From assembly GCA_021287165.1 (NCBI GenBank), contig JAJTAY010000009.1:1-64000 (forward strand): a DNA stretch of 64,000 nucleotides. The letters are read 5' to 3'. Origin of the DNA: Bacteroidia bacterium. GTDB taxonomy: Bacteria; Bacteroidota; Bacteroidia; Bacteroidales; F082. Under the pieces are notes generated by a model. That model ran no database searches and had not been told where the DNA came from. It saw only the letters and a list, made by a program, of their open reading frames with translations. The position numbers and the translations under genes are program-made. Below, one piece after another: positions 20,799 through 29,032 of the stretch; the stretch's first letter is position 1, and each line of letters opens with the position of its first letter.

Positions 20799-22283
20799 AT
20801 GAAAACACAACCGAAAATCGTAACGCTGGTTCTGTTGAGTATGCTGTTGCTTCTGCGGACGTCCTTCGTCAATGCAACCGCAGCATCTCCGGACAATGCA
20901 GCTGTTCAACTTTCCAAGGCTTACAGCGGCAGTGAAAACAACATCGGAGCTGAGTTCAGGCTTACATACTCCGCTGAGTCAGCAGATGCAGTTTCAATCC
21001 CTGTTGGGCGCGATGCAATCGTTATTGTTGACCAAGGCTCTGGCACGGAAATAAAGGCCTTCAAGGAAAATGGCATCAGCTTTGCCGCCCTGCGCGAACT
21101 TATTCTGAGTAAAAGCAGTGAAATTACTTTTTCCAACCCTCTTGTGTTTGAAAAGCTTTCCAGTTTTCTGAGCCTTCAGGGTGATGTAGTTACTGACTAT
21201 AAAGACTTCAAGCACGAAAGACTGGCTGGCAGCATCAATGTGATGTTGTTTTCCGAACTCGGCAAGGATCTTTTTGCCGACAACAATTCTTTTCAGCTGA
21301 TTCCTATCGACCGTAATGGGAATGGCCGTCTGGAAGAAAACGAGTCATTCTATAGCAATTACGAGGATTTCTCCCGTGCCGTTTGGCTTGGAAAATACCC
21401 AAAAGCCCTGTCTTTCACCTTGTATGCTGCCGTTGATGCAAATGTTGCCACAAACAGCCAGTTCATCAGTTGGCTATATTCCAGCGGACAGGATGTAATT
21501 GCAGCAAGTGGGTTTATGCCGCTCAATTCGAACGAAATTCAGGCAAATATTGCCAGAATACAGAATGTAAGTCTGCCCGTTCAGGAAACAGCAACGGCAA
21601 CTGCAATTCCAGGCTGGATCATTTTTGTCATCGTCATTGCCGTTCTTGCAGTAATTGCTTTTATGATCGTATTGTCGATCACAAGGCCACATGATCAGGG
21701 CGTAGTAAAAGCTTCATTATCAGAAGCATTTGGCGCAGATTCCTTCAGCCTCGAAAATGGAAGGCTTTACGACAAAACGCACACATGGGCATTTCTTGAG
21801 GAAAAAGGCACGGTTAGGGTCGGCCTTGATGACTTCATTAATAAGCTGTTTGGCCGCTCCACTGAACTTGAACTTCTCCAACCGGGAGATCATGTAAGCA
21901 AGGGCGACATCATGGCCACCATAGTACACCTTGGACGCAAGGTTTCGGTAAAAGCACCGGTATCGGGCAAAATCGTTGCCATCAACACTACGAAGTCGGG
22001 CCATGAAAGCAACATAAAAGCCGACTGGATTTACAGAATTGAGCCTGATAACTGGAGCAGGGAGCAAAGCTTCCTCTATATGGCCGAGCAGCACAGAGAT
22101 TGGTTAAAGTCAGAATTTTTAAGATTCAGGGAGTTTGTGGCCGATGCAATGAGAATATACAATCAAAAGGAGACTGAGGCGATTATGCTCGACGGAGGTG
22201 AGATGATTGAAGGAGTAATGCAATATGTTGAGCCACAAGTTTGGGAAGATTTCCAGAAGTCCTTCATGCAGGCATCACTTTGA
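20799..22283 (+). CDS. Exported PBP-like / transmembrane / GcvH-like fusion protein
   Basis: 494 residues, first gene of a four-gene redox operon. Layout: signal peptide 1-28; extracytoplasmic region 29-265; membrane helix 271-293; cytoplasmic region 300-494. The outer region resembles PstS-type phosphate-binding proteins (SIPVGRDAIVIV ~66-77; ISWLYSSGQDVIAASGFMPL ~223-242) and contains an EF-hand-like loop D171-E182 (DRNGNGRLEENE). The inner region is a glycine-cleavage-H fold: it aligns without gaps to the GcvH lipoyl hairpin (APVSG at 386-390), but the lipoyl lysine position is Gly379. The last ~70 residues (DGGE...VWEDFQKSF) recur in the protein at 24420-25130. No amidotransferase or aminomethyl partner is nearby, so this is not glycine cleavage. 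Function unknown; probably a subunit of the HybA/HybB-like complex. Confidence 0.75.
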   Translation: MKTQPKIVTLVLLSMLLLLRTSFVNATAASPDNAAVQLSKAYSGSENNIGAEFRLTYSAESADAVSIPVGRDAIVIVDQGSGTEIKAFKENGISFAALRELILSKSSEITFSNPLVFEKLSSFLSLQGDVVTDYKDFKHERLAGSINVMLFSELGKDLFADNNSFQLIPIDRNGNGRLEENESFYSNYEDFSRAVWLGKYPKALSFTLYAAVDANVATNSQFISWLYSSGQDVIAASGFMPLNSNEIQANIARIQNVSLPVQETATATAIPGWIIFVIVIAVLAVIAFMIVLSITRPHDQGVVKASLSEAFGADSFSLENGRLYDKTHTWAFLEEKGTVRVGLDDFINKLFGRSTELELLQPGDHVSKGDIMATIVHLGRKVSVKAPVSGKIVAINTTKSGHESNIKADWIYRIEPDNWSREQSFLYMAEQHRDWLKSEFLRFREFVADAMRIYNQKETEAIMLDGGEMIEGVMQYVEPQVWEDFQKSFMQASL

Positions 22284-22308
22284 TCGATAACCAAAACTAA
22301 ATACCCGA

Positions 22309-23166
22309 ATGACACTAAGCAGAAGAACCTTTTTGAAAGCCATGGGGGCAACGGCAGTTGCCCTTTCAGTTGGCAAAGAAGCTACAGCGCAAACCAGCGG
22401 GGAAGAAAAGCCAGAATTTATGGCCATTCTTTACGACTCGACCAAATGTGTTGGCTGTCTTGGTTGCGAATACGATTGTGCTGAAGCTCACGGCAATCCG
22501 GATTATGAAATTCCGATTGATCCTCCGATGAGGAAAACGGACGACAAACAACGTACCATTGTTAATCACTACGAAACCAGCAAAGGCAGGATACCGCGAA
22601 AGATGCAATGCATGCACTGCAATCAGCCTGCCTGCGATGCCGCCTGTCTCACCCAGGCAATGCACAAATGCCCGGAAGGCCCCGTGATCTGGCGCGAGGA
22701 CAAATGCATGGGTTGCCGTTATTGTATGATTTCATGCCCGTTCGATATTCCAAAGTTCGAGTATGGCAGCACTAATCCACAAATCGTTAAATGCGATATG
22801 TGCATTGACCGCATAAGAGAGGGCGAAACTCCTGCCTGTGCATACAACTGCCCGGAGGAAGCGCTGGTTTACGGGAAGCGCAGTGATCTGATCAGGGAGG
22901 CTCGTCGAAGGATTGTTGAAGAGCCTGACAGATATTACGACCATATTTACGGAGAGCATGAGGCCGGCGGGACATCATGGCTTTATTTGTCGCCCGTGCC
23001 GTTTAACGAATTGGGATTCAATGTAAATATCCAAAAGAGCTCCTACCCCGCACTCACCAAAGGCTTTATTTCCAGTATAGCCCCTGTGGATATTCTTTTG
23101 CCTGCCGTCCTGTTGGGCATCTACGAAGCTACTAAGTCGAATAACACAAAAGAAGAAGATCAATGA
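22309..23166 (+). CDS. Tat-exported 4x[4Fe-4S] ferredoxin subunit, HybA/NrfC-like
   Basis: 285 residues. The N-terminus SRRTFLKAMGA is a twin-arginine signal, so the folded iron-sulfur protein would be exported. Four cluster motifs are visible: C47-C50-C53-C57, C101-C104-C109-C113, C133-C136-C139-C143 and C162-C165-C177-C181. The C-terminal hydrophobic segment (~253-274) resembles the membrane anchor of HybA, the electron-transfer subunit of E. coli hydrogenase 2. It overlaps the HybB-like gene by 4 bp (ATGA), so the two are made together. No hydrogenase, molybdoenzyme or nitrite reductase subunit is encoded beside it, so the electron donor or acceptor is unknown. Alternative name: DmsB/PsrB-type subunit. 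Confidence 0.88.
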   Translation: MTLSRRTFLKAMGATAVALSVGKEATAQTSGEEKPEFMAILYDSTKCVGCLGCEYDCAEAHGNPDYEIPIDPPMRKTDDKQRTIVNHYETSKGRIPRKMQCMHCNQPACDAACLTQAMHKCPEGPVIWREDKCMGCRYCMISCPFDIPKFEYGSTNPQIVKCDMCIDRIREGETPACAYNCPEEALVYGKRSDLIREARRRIVEEPDRYYDHIYGEHEAGGTSWLYLSPVPFNELGFNVNIQKSSYPALTKGFISSIAPVDILLPAVLLGIYEATKSNNTKEEDQ

Positions 23167-24389
23167 GCAAAACAATAAATGTGGCCGAATCAGTGCCAAA
23201 TCAAGGCTTCTTTCAGTTCCTTCTTGAGGAGTTAAAGCCAAAGGGTAAAATTTTCACTCCTTTTAATATAATCAGCTTCCCCATCATCATTCTTGGTTTG
23301 GTGATCATCTACCTCCGCTTTAAGAATGGCATTGGTTCGGTGACTAATCTCACCCAGGAAGTGCCCTGGGGATTATGGATCGGATTTGACGTGGTTACCG
23401 GCGTGGCTTTCGCTGGCGGCGCTTATGTGCTGGTATTCATGGTCAACATACTGAACTTGAAAAAGTATAAACCTATACTTCGCATTACCGTCCTAAACGG
23501 CTTCCTTGCATATCTTTTCTATTCCGCCGCATTGCTCCTTGACTTAGGAAGACCACTGAATGTTGTAAATGTTGTGATCGGAAATAATTATGGCGTTAGT
23601 TCCGTGCTGTTTCTGGTTGGCTGGCACTTTCTGCTTTATATGCTGGCTTTGTTCATTGAGTTTTCGCCTGCCGTGGCCGAATGGCTGAATGCCAAGAAGG
23701 CACACCGCTTCCTGACTGCAATATCCATGGGTGCTGTAATATTTGGCATCACCCTGTCTGTACTTCATCAGTCGGGTATTGGGGCATTATTTCTGATGGC
23801 AAAAGACAAAATTCACCCCTTGTGGTACAACAGTTATCTGCCTTTACTATTCGTAGTTTCAAGTGTGTTTGCAGGTATATCGATGGTTATACTTGAGGGC
23901 TCGATAAGCCATAAGGTTTTCACAGACTATATGGACAAAACCGATAACAAACACCACAATTCCATACTTGTCGGGCTTTCAAAGATATGTGCTCTGGGCA
24001 TGTTCGTATACATGGCTTTATTGGTACTGGTATTCATTCACGAGAAAAACTGGGTGCATATTAACTCACCTTATGGATATTGGTTCCTCGTTGAGGTTAT
24101 CGGTTTTGTAATGGTGCCAATGCTGATGTTTGCCTATGCCTACCGCAGTCACAATACGCTGATTATCAAAATTGCAGCTATTATGACACTGATAGGGATT
24201 CTGCTCAACAGAATGAATATTTCCATCATTTGCTACCGTTGGGAAGATACAGAACGCTATGTTCCAAGCTGGCAGGAGTTTATTGTAACCCTGACAATCG
24301 TATTTATCGAAATATGGGTTTTGCGCTGGATTGTCCGTCGCATGCCTGTGCTGCGCAGCGGACCTAAATGGGCCGCAGGCAGTCATTAA
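23163..24389 (+). CDS. NrfD/HybB-family integral membrane quinone oxidoreductase subunit
   Basis: 408 residues with about ten membrane helices. The segment PWGLWIGFDVVTGVAFAGGAY (~69-89) and LLDLGRPLNVVNV (~132-144) are typical of HybB and related NrfD proteins, which carry a quinone site and no heme. With the HybA-like partner it would move electrons between the periplasmic side and the quinone pool. C-terminal end RWIVRRMPVLRSGPKWAAGSH is cytoplasmic and basic. Second NrfD-type protein in the window besides ActC and ActF, and clearly distinct from them. Family assignment is firm; the direction of electron flow is not known. Confidence 0.88.
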   Translation: MSKTINVAESVPNQGFFQFLLEELKPKGKIFTPFNIISFPIIILGLVIIYLRFKNGIGSVTNLTQEVPWGLWIGFDVVTGVAFAGGAYVLVFMVNILNLKKYKPILRITVLNGFLAYLFYSAALLLDLGRPLNVVNVVIGNNYGVSSVLFLVGWHFLLYMLALFIEFSPAVAEWLNAKKAHRFLTAISMGAVIFGITLSVLHQSGIGALFLMAKDKIHPLWYNSYLPLLFVVSSVFAGISMVILEGSISHKVFTDYMDKTDNKHHNSILVGLSKICALGMFVYMALLVLVFIHEKNWVHINSPYGYWFLVEVIGFVMVPMLMFAYAYRSHNTLIIKIAAIMTLIGILLNRMNISIICYRWEDTERYVPSWQEFIVTLTIVFIEIWVLRWIVRRMPVLRSGPKWAAGSH

Positions 24390-24419
24390 TTATCAGAGGA
24401 CCACTAAAATAAATAAACT

Positions 24420-25130
24420 ATGGACGGATTTCATTATTACAACTTATTCGAAACCAAAGGAATGGAGTATATCCTGACGATAATCTTCTTCCTCACACTG
24501 ATTCCATTCTGGATATTGCTGAACCGAAAGGTAAAACGTGCAAGACAGCATGGTTCAGGAAAAATCTCCGACAACGAACTCAGCATGCCGCGAGGCGTTT
24601 ACCACAGCCCCAACCACAGCTGGATGTACTTGCTCAAATCAGGCAAAGCCAGAATCGGGCTTAGCGACCTTCTGCTGAAAATCACAGGCAATATTGAGGT
24701 CAGGCCATTGATTGAAGAAGGACAGACCATTGCCAAGGGCGACCCGATGATCGAAATCTCACAGGGAGAAAAGAAAATTGTGATCAGTTCCCCACTAACC
24801 GGTCATGTGCTCAACCTTGGGTATGAAACCAGCGCAGAAATGCTGGCCGACCCCTATGGCAAAGGCTGGCTGGCCGAAATTGAACCTTCGGCCTGGATAG
24901 CCGAAACCAGCAAGTACTATCTGGCCGACGATGCGCGTCGCTGGGCAAGCTTCGAAATTGTAAGGTTTCGCGATTTTCTTGTGAATAGCCTTGCAAAATA
25001 TGAGCCTCAGCTTCAGCCGGTGGCCCTCCAGGATGGTGGCGAGCTCAAAGAGCACATCATGCAGGAGTTGCCTGCAGAAGTTTGGAACGATTTTCAAGCT
25101 GAATTCCTGCCTCAACCAAACCAGCTTTAA
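24420..25130 (+). CDS. Membrane-anchored GcvH-like protein without lipoyl lysine
   Basis: 236 residues. One membrane helix at ~16-34, a basic linker, then a GcvH-like domain (~55-160: HSPNHSWMYLLKSGKARIGLSDLL; KGDPMIEIS; SPLTGHVLNLG). At the position of the lipoyl lysine stands Glu117, followed by two lysines. The C-terminal ~70 residues (RFRDFLVNSL, LQDGGELKEHIMQELPAEVWNDFQAEF) match the C-terminus of the protein at 20799-22283, so the two are paralogues sharing an extended module. Last gene of the operon, 30 bp after the HybB-like gene; a hairpin follows at 25209. Not a glycine cleavage H protein in function, as far as can be told. Confidence 0.75.
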   Translation: MDGFHYYNLFETKGMEYILTIIFFLTLIPFWILLNRKVKRARQHGSGKISDNELSMPRGVYHSPNHSWMYLLKSGKARIGLSDLLLKITGNIEVRPLIEEGQTIAKGDPMIEISQGEKKIVISSPLTGHVLNLGYETSAEMLADPYGKGWLAEIEPSAWIAETSKYYLADDARRWASFEIVRFRDFLVNSLAKYEPQLQPVALQDGGELKEHIMQELPAEVWNDFQAEFLPQPNQL

Positions 25131-25208
25131 GATTTTCGATCGTAAAGTTGAAATTATTCCGAAATTGCATTGTGTCGTATGTTGACAGAATGCATTAATC
25201 AAAACCAA

Positions 25209-25240
25209 GGGTTGTAAATCATTTACCTGATTTACAACCC
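25209..25240 (+). terminator. 13-bp perfect inverted repeat after the redox operon
   Basis: GGGTTGTAAATCA (25209-25221), a 6-nt loop TTTACC, then TGATTTACAACCC (25228-25240), followed by CTTGTCG rather than a T-run. It ends 35 bp before the kinase start. It may be a terminator without a T tract, an RNA-processing signal, or an operator for the kinase gene. Nothing else of note is seen in 25131-25275. Confidence 0.45.
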
Positions 25241-25275
25241 CTTGTCGATAATGACACCAAAGAAAAATCCTGCTT

Positions 25276-26961
25276 ATGAGCACACCGAAATCAGAAACGG
25301 CAAATAATTCAAGATTTAAAGGTTTAAAAATCAACAAACTTTTTTCGTCGATCTACAGCAGGGTGGTATTGATCATTGCATTGTTGTCATTTTTTCTTTT
25401 GGCTACCTATCTGTTCATCTTCAAATCGGTGAACGAGCAATACCTGCACACCTTGATTCACCAGAATGGGAGCAACATAGCTTCGATCGTTGAGGGAGCA
25501 CTTTATCATTCGATGCTCGAAAACGATAAGAAACAGTTATCCAGTACCCTTGATGTCATCAATACCCTAAGTGGTATTGACGAAGTGAATCTTTACAACG
25601 AATTTGATAGTCTGGTGTACTCTTCTTTTTCAGCCGATGCCAAGCATTACAATCAACCCAATTGTATCCTTTGCCATAAAACCCTGGAAGAGTTATTCCC
25701 GGGCGAAGGCAAAAGCTATCGCATTGTGGGTTTGGAAAGTGCGTGCAGCATGTACAGAACCGACAACAGCATGCGCTATTTATTGATCAGAAATCCAATA
25801 CTTAACGAAACAAGTTGCTATACAGCAAGTTGCCATGCGCATGGCCGCGACGACCATATGCTTGGTTCGCTTATCATCAAGCTACCATTAGGCGAATTCG
25901 ACCGAACAGTTACCAACATATCGTGGCGATATTTCTTTCTTGCCATGATAGCCACACTTCTTTTGGCAACCTTACTCATATTATTCACCTGGAAAAACGT
26001 AAAGAAACCACTTTCGGCTCTGGTTGAAGCAAGCAGTGCGGTTAGTCTGGGGAAAACAGATACACGACTGACAATAAAAAGTGGTCAGACCGAGGAGATG
26101 CGGCTTGTTTCGCAGGCATTTAACGAAATGCTCGACAAACTTCAGACAGCAAATACCGAGCTTGAGAACTGGTCGAAACAACTGGAGCATAAGGTGCAAC
26201 GTAAGTCGGAGGAGCTAAGTTCGGTACAGAACGAGCTCATCCAAATTGAGCGTATTGCTTCGTTGGGGAAGCTTTCCGCATCCGTGGCTCATGAGTTAAA
26301 TAATCCTTTGTCAGGAATCCTTGTTTATTCTAAACTCATTCTTAAGCAATTACAAAATACAGAGTTCGATCCTCAGCGCAAGGAAGCCATTCTGAAACAT
26401 CTCAACTTCATTGAGAGCGAAACGAAACGCTGTGGTGACATTGTTAAAGGGCTTCTCGACTTTTCGCGAAAAGACACCATCGGCCACGAACCTACACATT
26501 TGCATGAAGTTTTGGCTTCGACAGCCGATTTGATGAGGCATCAGCTTAAGATTTCGGGAATTGCATTCTATACCCGATTCGAAGCCACAAACGATTTGAT
26601 CAGCTGCAGCGCAAACCAGATAAAACAGGCTTGCCTGGCCATGCTGGTAAATGCATCCGAGGCTATTGCCCCCGGTGCAGTTGGCGAGATAACCATTACA
26701 ACCATCAACCCTGACGACAGGCACATTTGCTTCACCATTTCCGATAACGGACAGGGAATGAGCAGCGATATTATCCCACTTATTTTTGAACCCTTCTTTT
26801 CGACAAAACACGAGGCCAGCGGAATAGGACTCGGACTACCCATCGTGCATGGTATTATCAGCAGCCATAACGGCAAAATAAGTGTTGAATCGGAGCCCGC
26901 TAAGGGAACCACATTTTCAATTACCTTGCCACTTCTGGCAAGCAAACAAGCAGCAACATGA
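25276..26961 (+). CDS. Sensor histidine kinase with heme-c motifs in its extracytoplasmic domain
   Basis: 561 residues. Membrane helices at ~29-50 and ~218-238 enclose an extracytoplasmic domain (~51-217) that holds CILCH (130-134), a standard heme c motif, and CYTASCH (181-187), a CX4CH variant that some multiheme proteins also use. A HAMP-like linker follows (~240-292), a coiled coil (~293-325), the dimerisation/phosphoacceptor domain with the H box SVAHELNNPL (phosphorylated His339) and a HATPase domain with DNGQGM, EPFFSTK and GIGLGLPIVHG. Overlaps the response regulator gene by 4 bp. The likely role is sensing redox state or a heme ligand and controlling the sigma-54 activator; the ligand is unknown. 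Confidence 0.9.
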   Translation: MSTPKSETANNSRFKGLKINKLFSSIYSRVVLIIALLSFFLLATYLFIFKSVNEQYLHTLIHQNGSNIASIVEGALYHSMLENDKKQLSSTLDVINTLSGIDEVNLYNEFDSLVYSSFSADAKHYNQPNCILCHKTLEELFPGEGKSYRIVGLESACSMYRTDNSMRYLLIRNPILNETSCYTASCHAHGRDDHMLGSLIIKLPLGEFDRTVTNISWRYFFLAMIATLLLATLLILFTWKNVKKPLSALVEASSAVSLGKTDTRLTIKSGQTEEMRLVSQAFNEMLDKLQTANTELENWSKQLEHKVQRKSEELSSVQNELIQIERIASLGKLSASVAHELNNPLSGILVYSKLILKQLQNTEFDPQRKEAILKHLNFIESETKRCGDIVKGLLDFSRKDTIGHEPTHLHEVLASTADLMRHQLKISGIAFYTRFEATNDLISCSANQIKQACLAMLVNASEAIAPGAVGEITITTINPDDRHICFTISDNGQGMSSDIIPLIFEPFFSTKHEASGIGLGLPIVHGIISSHNGKISVESEPAKGTTFSITLPLLASKQAAT

Positions 26962-28295
26962 ACAAAAAAATCTCTTTACTCATTGTTGACGATGAAGAAT
27001 CGGTCAGGGATTCATTGTACAACTGGTTCCTCGAAGACGGTTTTTCGGCAGCCTGCGCCGACAGCGCCGCCAGTGCACTGGCAATGATCGAGAGCAAAAA
27101 TTTCGACATTATACTTACCGACATAAAGATGCCGGGAATGGATGGTCTGGAGCTGCTCCGCCGCATCAAAGCCATAAAAAAAGACGCCATCATCATCATT
27201 ATGACCGCTTTTGCCACGGTGGACACAGCCGTGCAGGCACTTAAAGATGGAGCCTTCGACTATGTGACCAAACCTTTCGATCCTGACGATTTATCGCATC
27301 TGATCCGCAATGCCTCGCGGCAGATCATGCTTGCTGAGGAAAACACCCAGCTTCGCGAGCACCTCAAGCTCGAGAATGTGGACGATATTATTGGCAACAG
27401 TACAGAGATAAAGCAGGTTTTGGAGGAGGTGCAGAAAGTGGCCGTTACGAACAGCTCGGTAATAATAACAGGCGAAAGCGGAACAGGCAAAGAATTGATT
27501 GCCAGAGCTATTCATGCCAATTCACCGCGCAGGTTTTTCCCCCTCGTAAGCGTTCATTGTGGAGCGTTGAGCGAAAGTTTGCTCGAGAGCGAGTTGTTCG
27601 GGCATGAAAAAGGTGCTTTTACCGGTGCTATTTACACCCGGAAAGGCCGTTTTGAGATGGCCGACAACGGCACTATTTTTCTCGACGAAATTGCCACTAT
27701 TTCTATAAAAATGCAGATTGAACTGCTCAGGGTATTGGAAACCAAAAGCTTCATGCGTGTAGGCGGGAGTAAGCTGATTACTTCCGATTTCAGGGTTATC
27801 TGTGCGACGAATCGCGACCTGAAGCAAATGGTCGATGAGGGGCGTTTCAGGGAAGATCTTTATTATCGCCTTAATGTGGTTAACATACGAATTCCTCCAC
27901 TTCGTGAGCGCAAAGACGATATTCCCGTTCTGGTTCAGCACTTTATCAGAAAATACTGCACTGCGATGAGCCGAAATCCTGTAAGCATCGAAGAAGGCGC
28001 CTTATCGAAGCTTCAGGAGTACGATTTTCCCGGTAATGTGCGCGAGCTCGAAAACATGATCGAACGCGCTATTGTGGTAGGCAATGGTAAAGAAATCAGG
28101 ATCAAGGATCTGCCTCTTCTCAAAGAAACCAGCCAAACACTCACCGAAAGCCTTGAGGAACTTGAGCGCAAACATGTTAAGGCCGTACTCGAAAAATACG
28201 ATTGGAACATTTCGCGCGCTGCAAAGGCACTTCAGGTGGACAGGGTTACCCTTTACAACAAGATTAAGAAATACGGCTTTAAGGAAAACAGCTGA
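26958..28295 (+). CDS. Sigma-54-dependent response regulator, NtrC family
   Basis: 445 residues: receiver domain 1-~120 with phospho-acceptor Asp55 (ILTDIKMPG) and acidic pair D11-D12; AAA+ domain ~143-370 with Walker A GESGTGKE, the sigma-54 contact motif GAFTGA and Walker B-type GTIFLDEI; Fis-type helix-turn-helix at the C-terminus (WNISRAAKALQVDRVTLYNKIKKYG). All residues needed for sigma-54 activation are present. Cotranscribed with the heme kinase. Its probable sites are the three TGTTG-N7-CAACA repeats before the redox operon 6 kb upstream (inference). Confidence 0.95.
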   Translation: MNKKISLLIVDDEESVRDSLYNWFLEDGFSAACADSAASALAMIESKNFDIILTDIKMPGMDGLELLRRIKAIKKDAIIIIMTAFATVDTAVQALKDGAFDYVTKPFDPDDLSHLIRNASRQIMLAEENTQLREHLKLENVDDIIGNSTEIKQVLEEVQKVAVTNSSVIITGESGTGKELIARAIHANSPRRFFPLVSVHCGALSESLLESELFGHEKGAFTGAIYTRKGRFEMADNGTIFLDEIATISIKMQIELLRVLETKSFMRVGGSKLITSDFRVICATNRDLKQMVDEGRFREDLYYRLNVVNIRIPPLRERKDDIPVLVQHFIRKYCTAMSRNPVSIEEGALSKLQEYDFPGNVRELENMIERAIVVGNGKEIRIKDLPLLKETSQTLTESLEELERKHVKAVLEKYDWNISRAAKALQVDRVTLYNKIKKYGFKENS

Positions 28296-28331
28296 TTAAC
28301 AGGTCACAGTTTAGGAAAATTTACCCCGCGG

Positions 28332-28871
28332 ATGGCTGACATGACGATCAAGCTGCTTAATTATGGCTATTTCGAAAAGAAAATGCTGTCGGAGCTGGCT
28401 GTCGGTGTGTCTTCAGAATTTGAGGCCGAAGTGAAAATCGTGGAGGGATACCTTGATTTGAATGCCTATTTTGACGCAGTAAGAAAACAATACAACGGAA
28501 ACCAGATCCTTCGCTACATCGATAGTCATGATGCTGCTGATTATCAGAAGCTTGTAGGCCTTTTCAATGTTGATTTATTTATCCCTATCCTCACCTATAT
28601 TTTTGGGCAGGCCTATCTCGGCGGAAAATCTGCCATAGCCTCAGGTTATAGACTTACCAACGAACGCTATGGGCTTACGAAAAACGAAGCCTTGTTTCAT
28701 GCCAGATTTTTAAAAGAAGTGAATCACGAGCTGGGGCACTGCTTCGGACTAATTCATTGCCATAACCCTGGTTGTGTGATGCAATCGAGTACCTATGTGG
28801 AAGACATCGATCAGAAATCGCCTCATTTGTGCGGCAATTGCAGAAACCTTTTCCACGAGGGCAACAGATAA
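28332..28871 (+). CDS. Archaemetzincin-type zinc metalloprotease (family M54)
   Basis: 179 residues. The zinc site HELGHCFGLIH is followed at once by C-x4-C-x-M and, 16 residues later, CGNC; together this is the archaemetzincin signature with its second, structural zinc site. The size matches family members (about 170-200 residues). No signal peptide, so cytoplasmic. It starts 36 bp after the response regulator and is probably in the same transcript. An in-frame ATG at 28341 is an alternative start. M54 proteins are common in archaea and vertebrates and scattered in bacteria; substrates are unknown. A role in turnover of a component of this locus would be speculation. Confidence 0.85.
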   Translation: MADMTIKLLNYGYFEKKMLSELAVGVSSEFEAEVKIVEGYLDLNAYFDAVRKQYNGNQILRYIDSHDAADYQKLVGLFNVDLFIPILTYIFGQAYLGGKSAIASGYRLTNERYGLTKNEALFHARFLKEVNHELGHCFGLIHCHNPGCVMQSSTYVEDIDQKSPHLCGNCRNLFHEGNR

Positions 28872-29005
28872 CCCTGTTATTCAAGTTATTGTATCATCTT
28901 TTGCTTTGTTAGATCCATCCTTTCAGCTTCGGTTTTATTCGACTGGATAAAATTCTATATCCCTTTCAATAGGGTTTTGTCTCAAATCCGCCCCCCGATT
29001 TTGCC

Positions 29006-29013
29006 TATTTTTG
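29006..29013 (+). promoter_or_regulatory. -7 box upstream of the uvrD-type helicase
   Basis: TATTTTTG fits TAnnTTTG and lies 19 bp before the TTG start. The nearest TTTG upstream (28976-28979) leaves a 26-bp spacer, longer than usual, so the -33 part is doubtful. The rest of 28872-29032 shows only a short CCCT/AGGG hairpin with TTTT at 28961-28979, a weak terminator candidate for the signalling operon. Confidence 0.4.
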
Positions 29014-29032
29014 CACCTCAAAAAACCGGAGC

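Noticed and set aside
22309..24389. A [NiFe] hydrogenase 2 operon, because of HybA- and HybB-like proteins
   Set aside because: No large or small hydrogenase subunit, maturation protease or hyp gene is found in the window.
20799..25130. Glycine cleavage H proteins, because two products carry a GcvH-like domain
   Set aside because: Both are membrane-anchored, both lack the lipoyl lysine, and no gcvT, gcvP or lipoate ligase gene is present.
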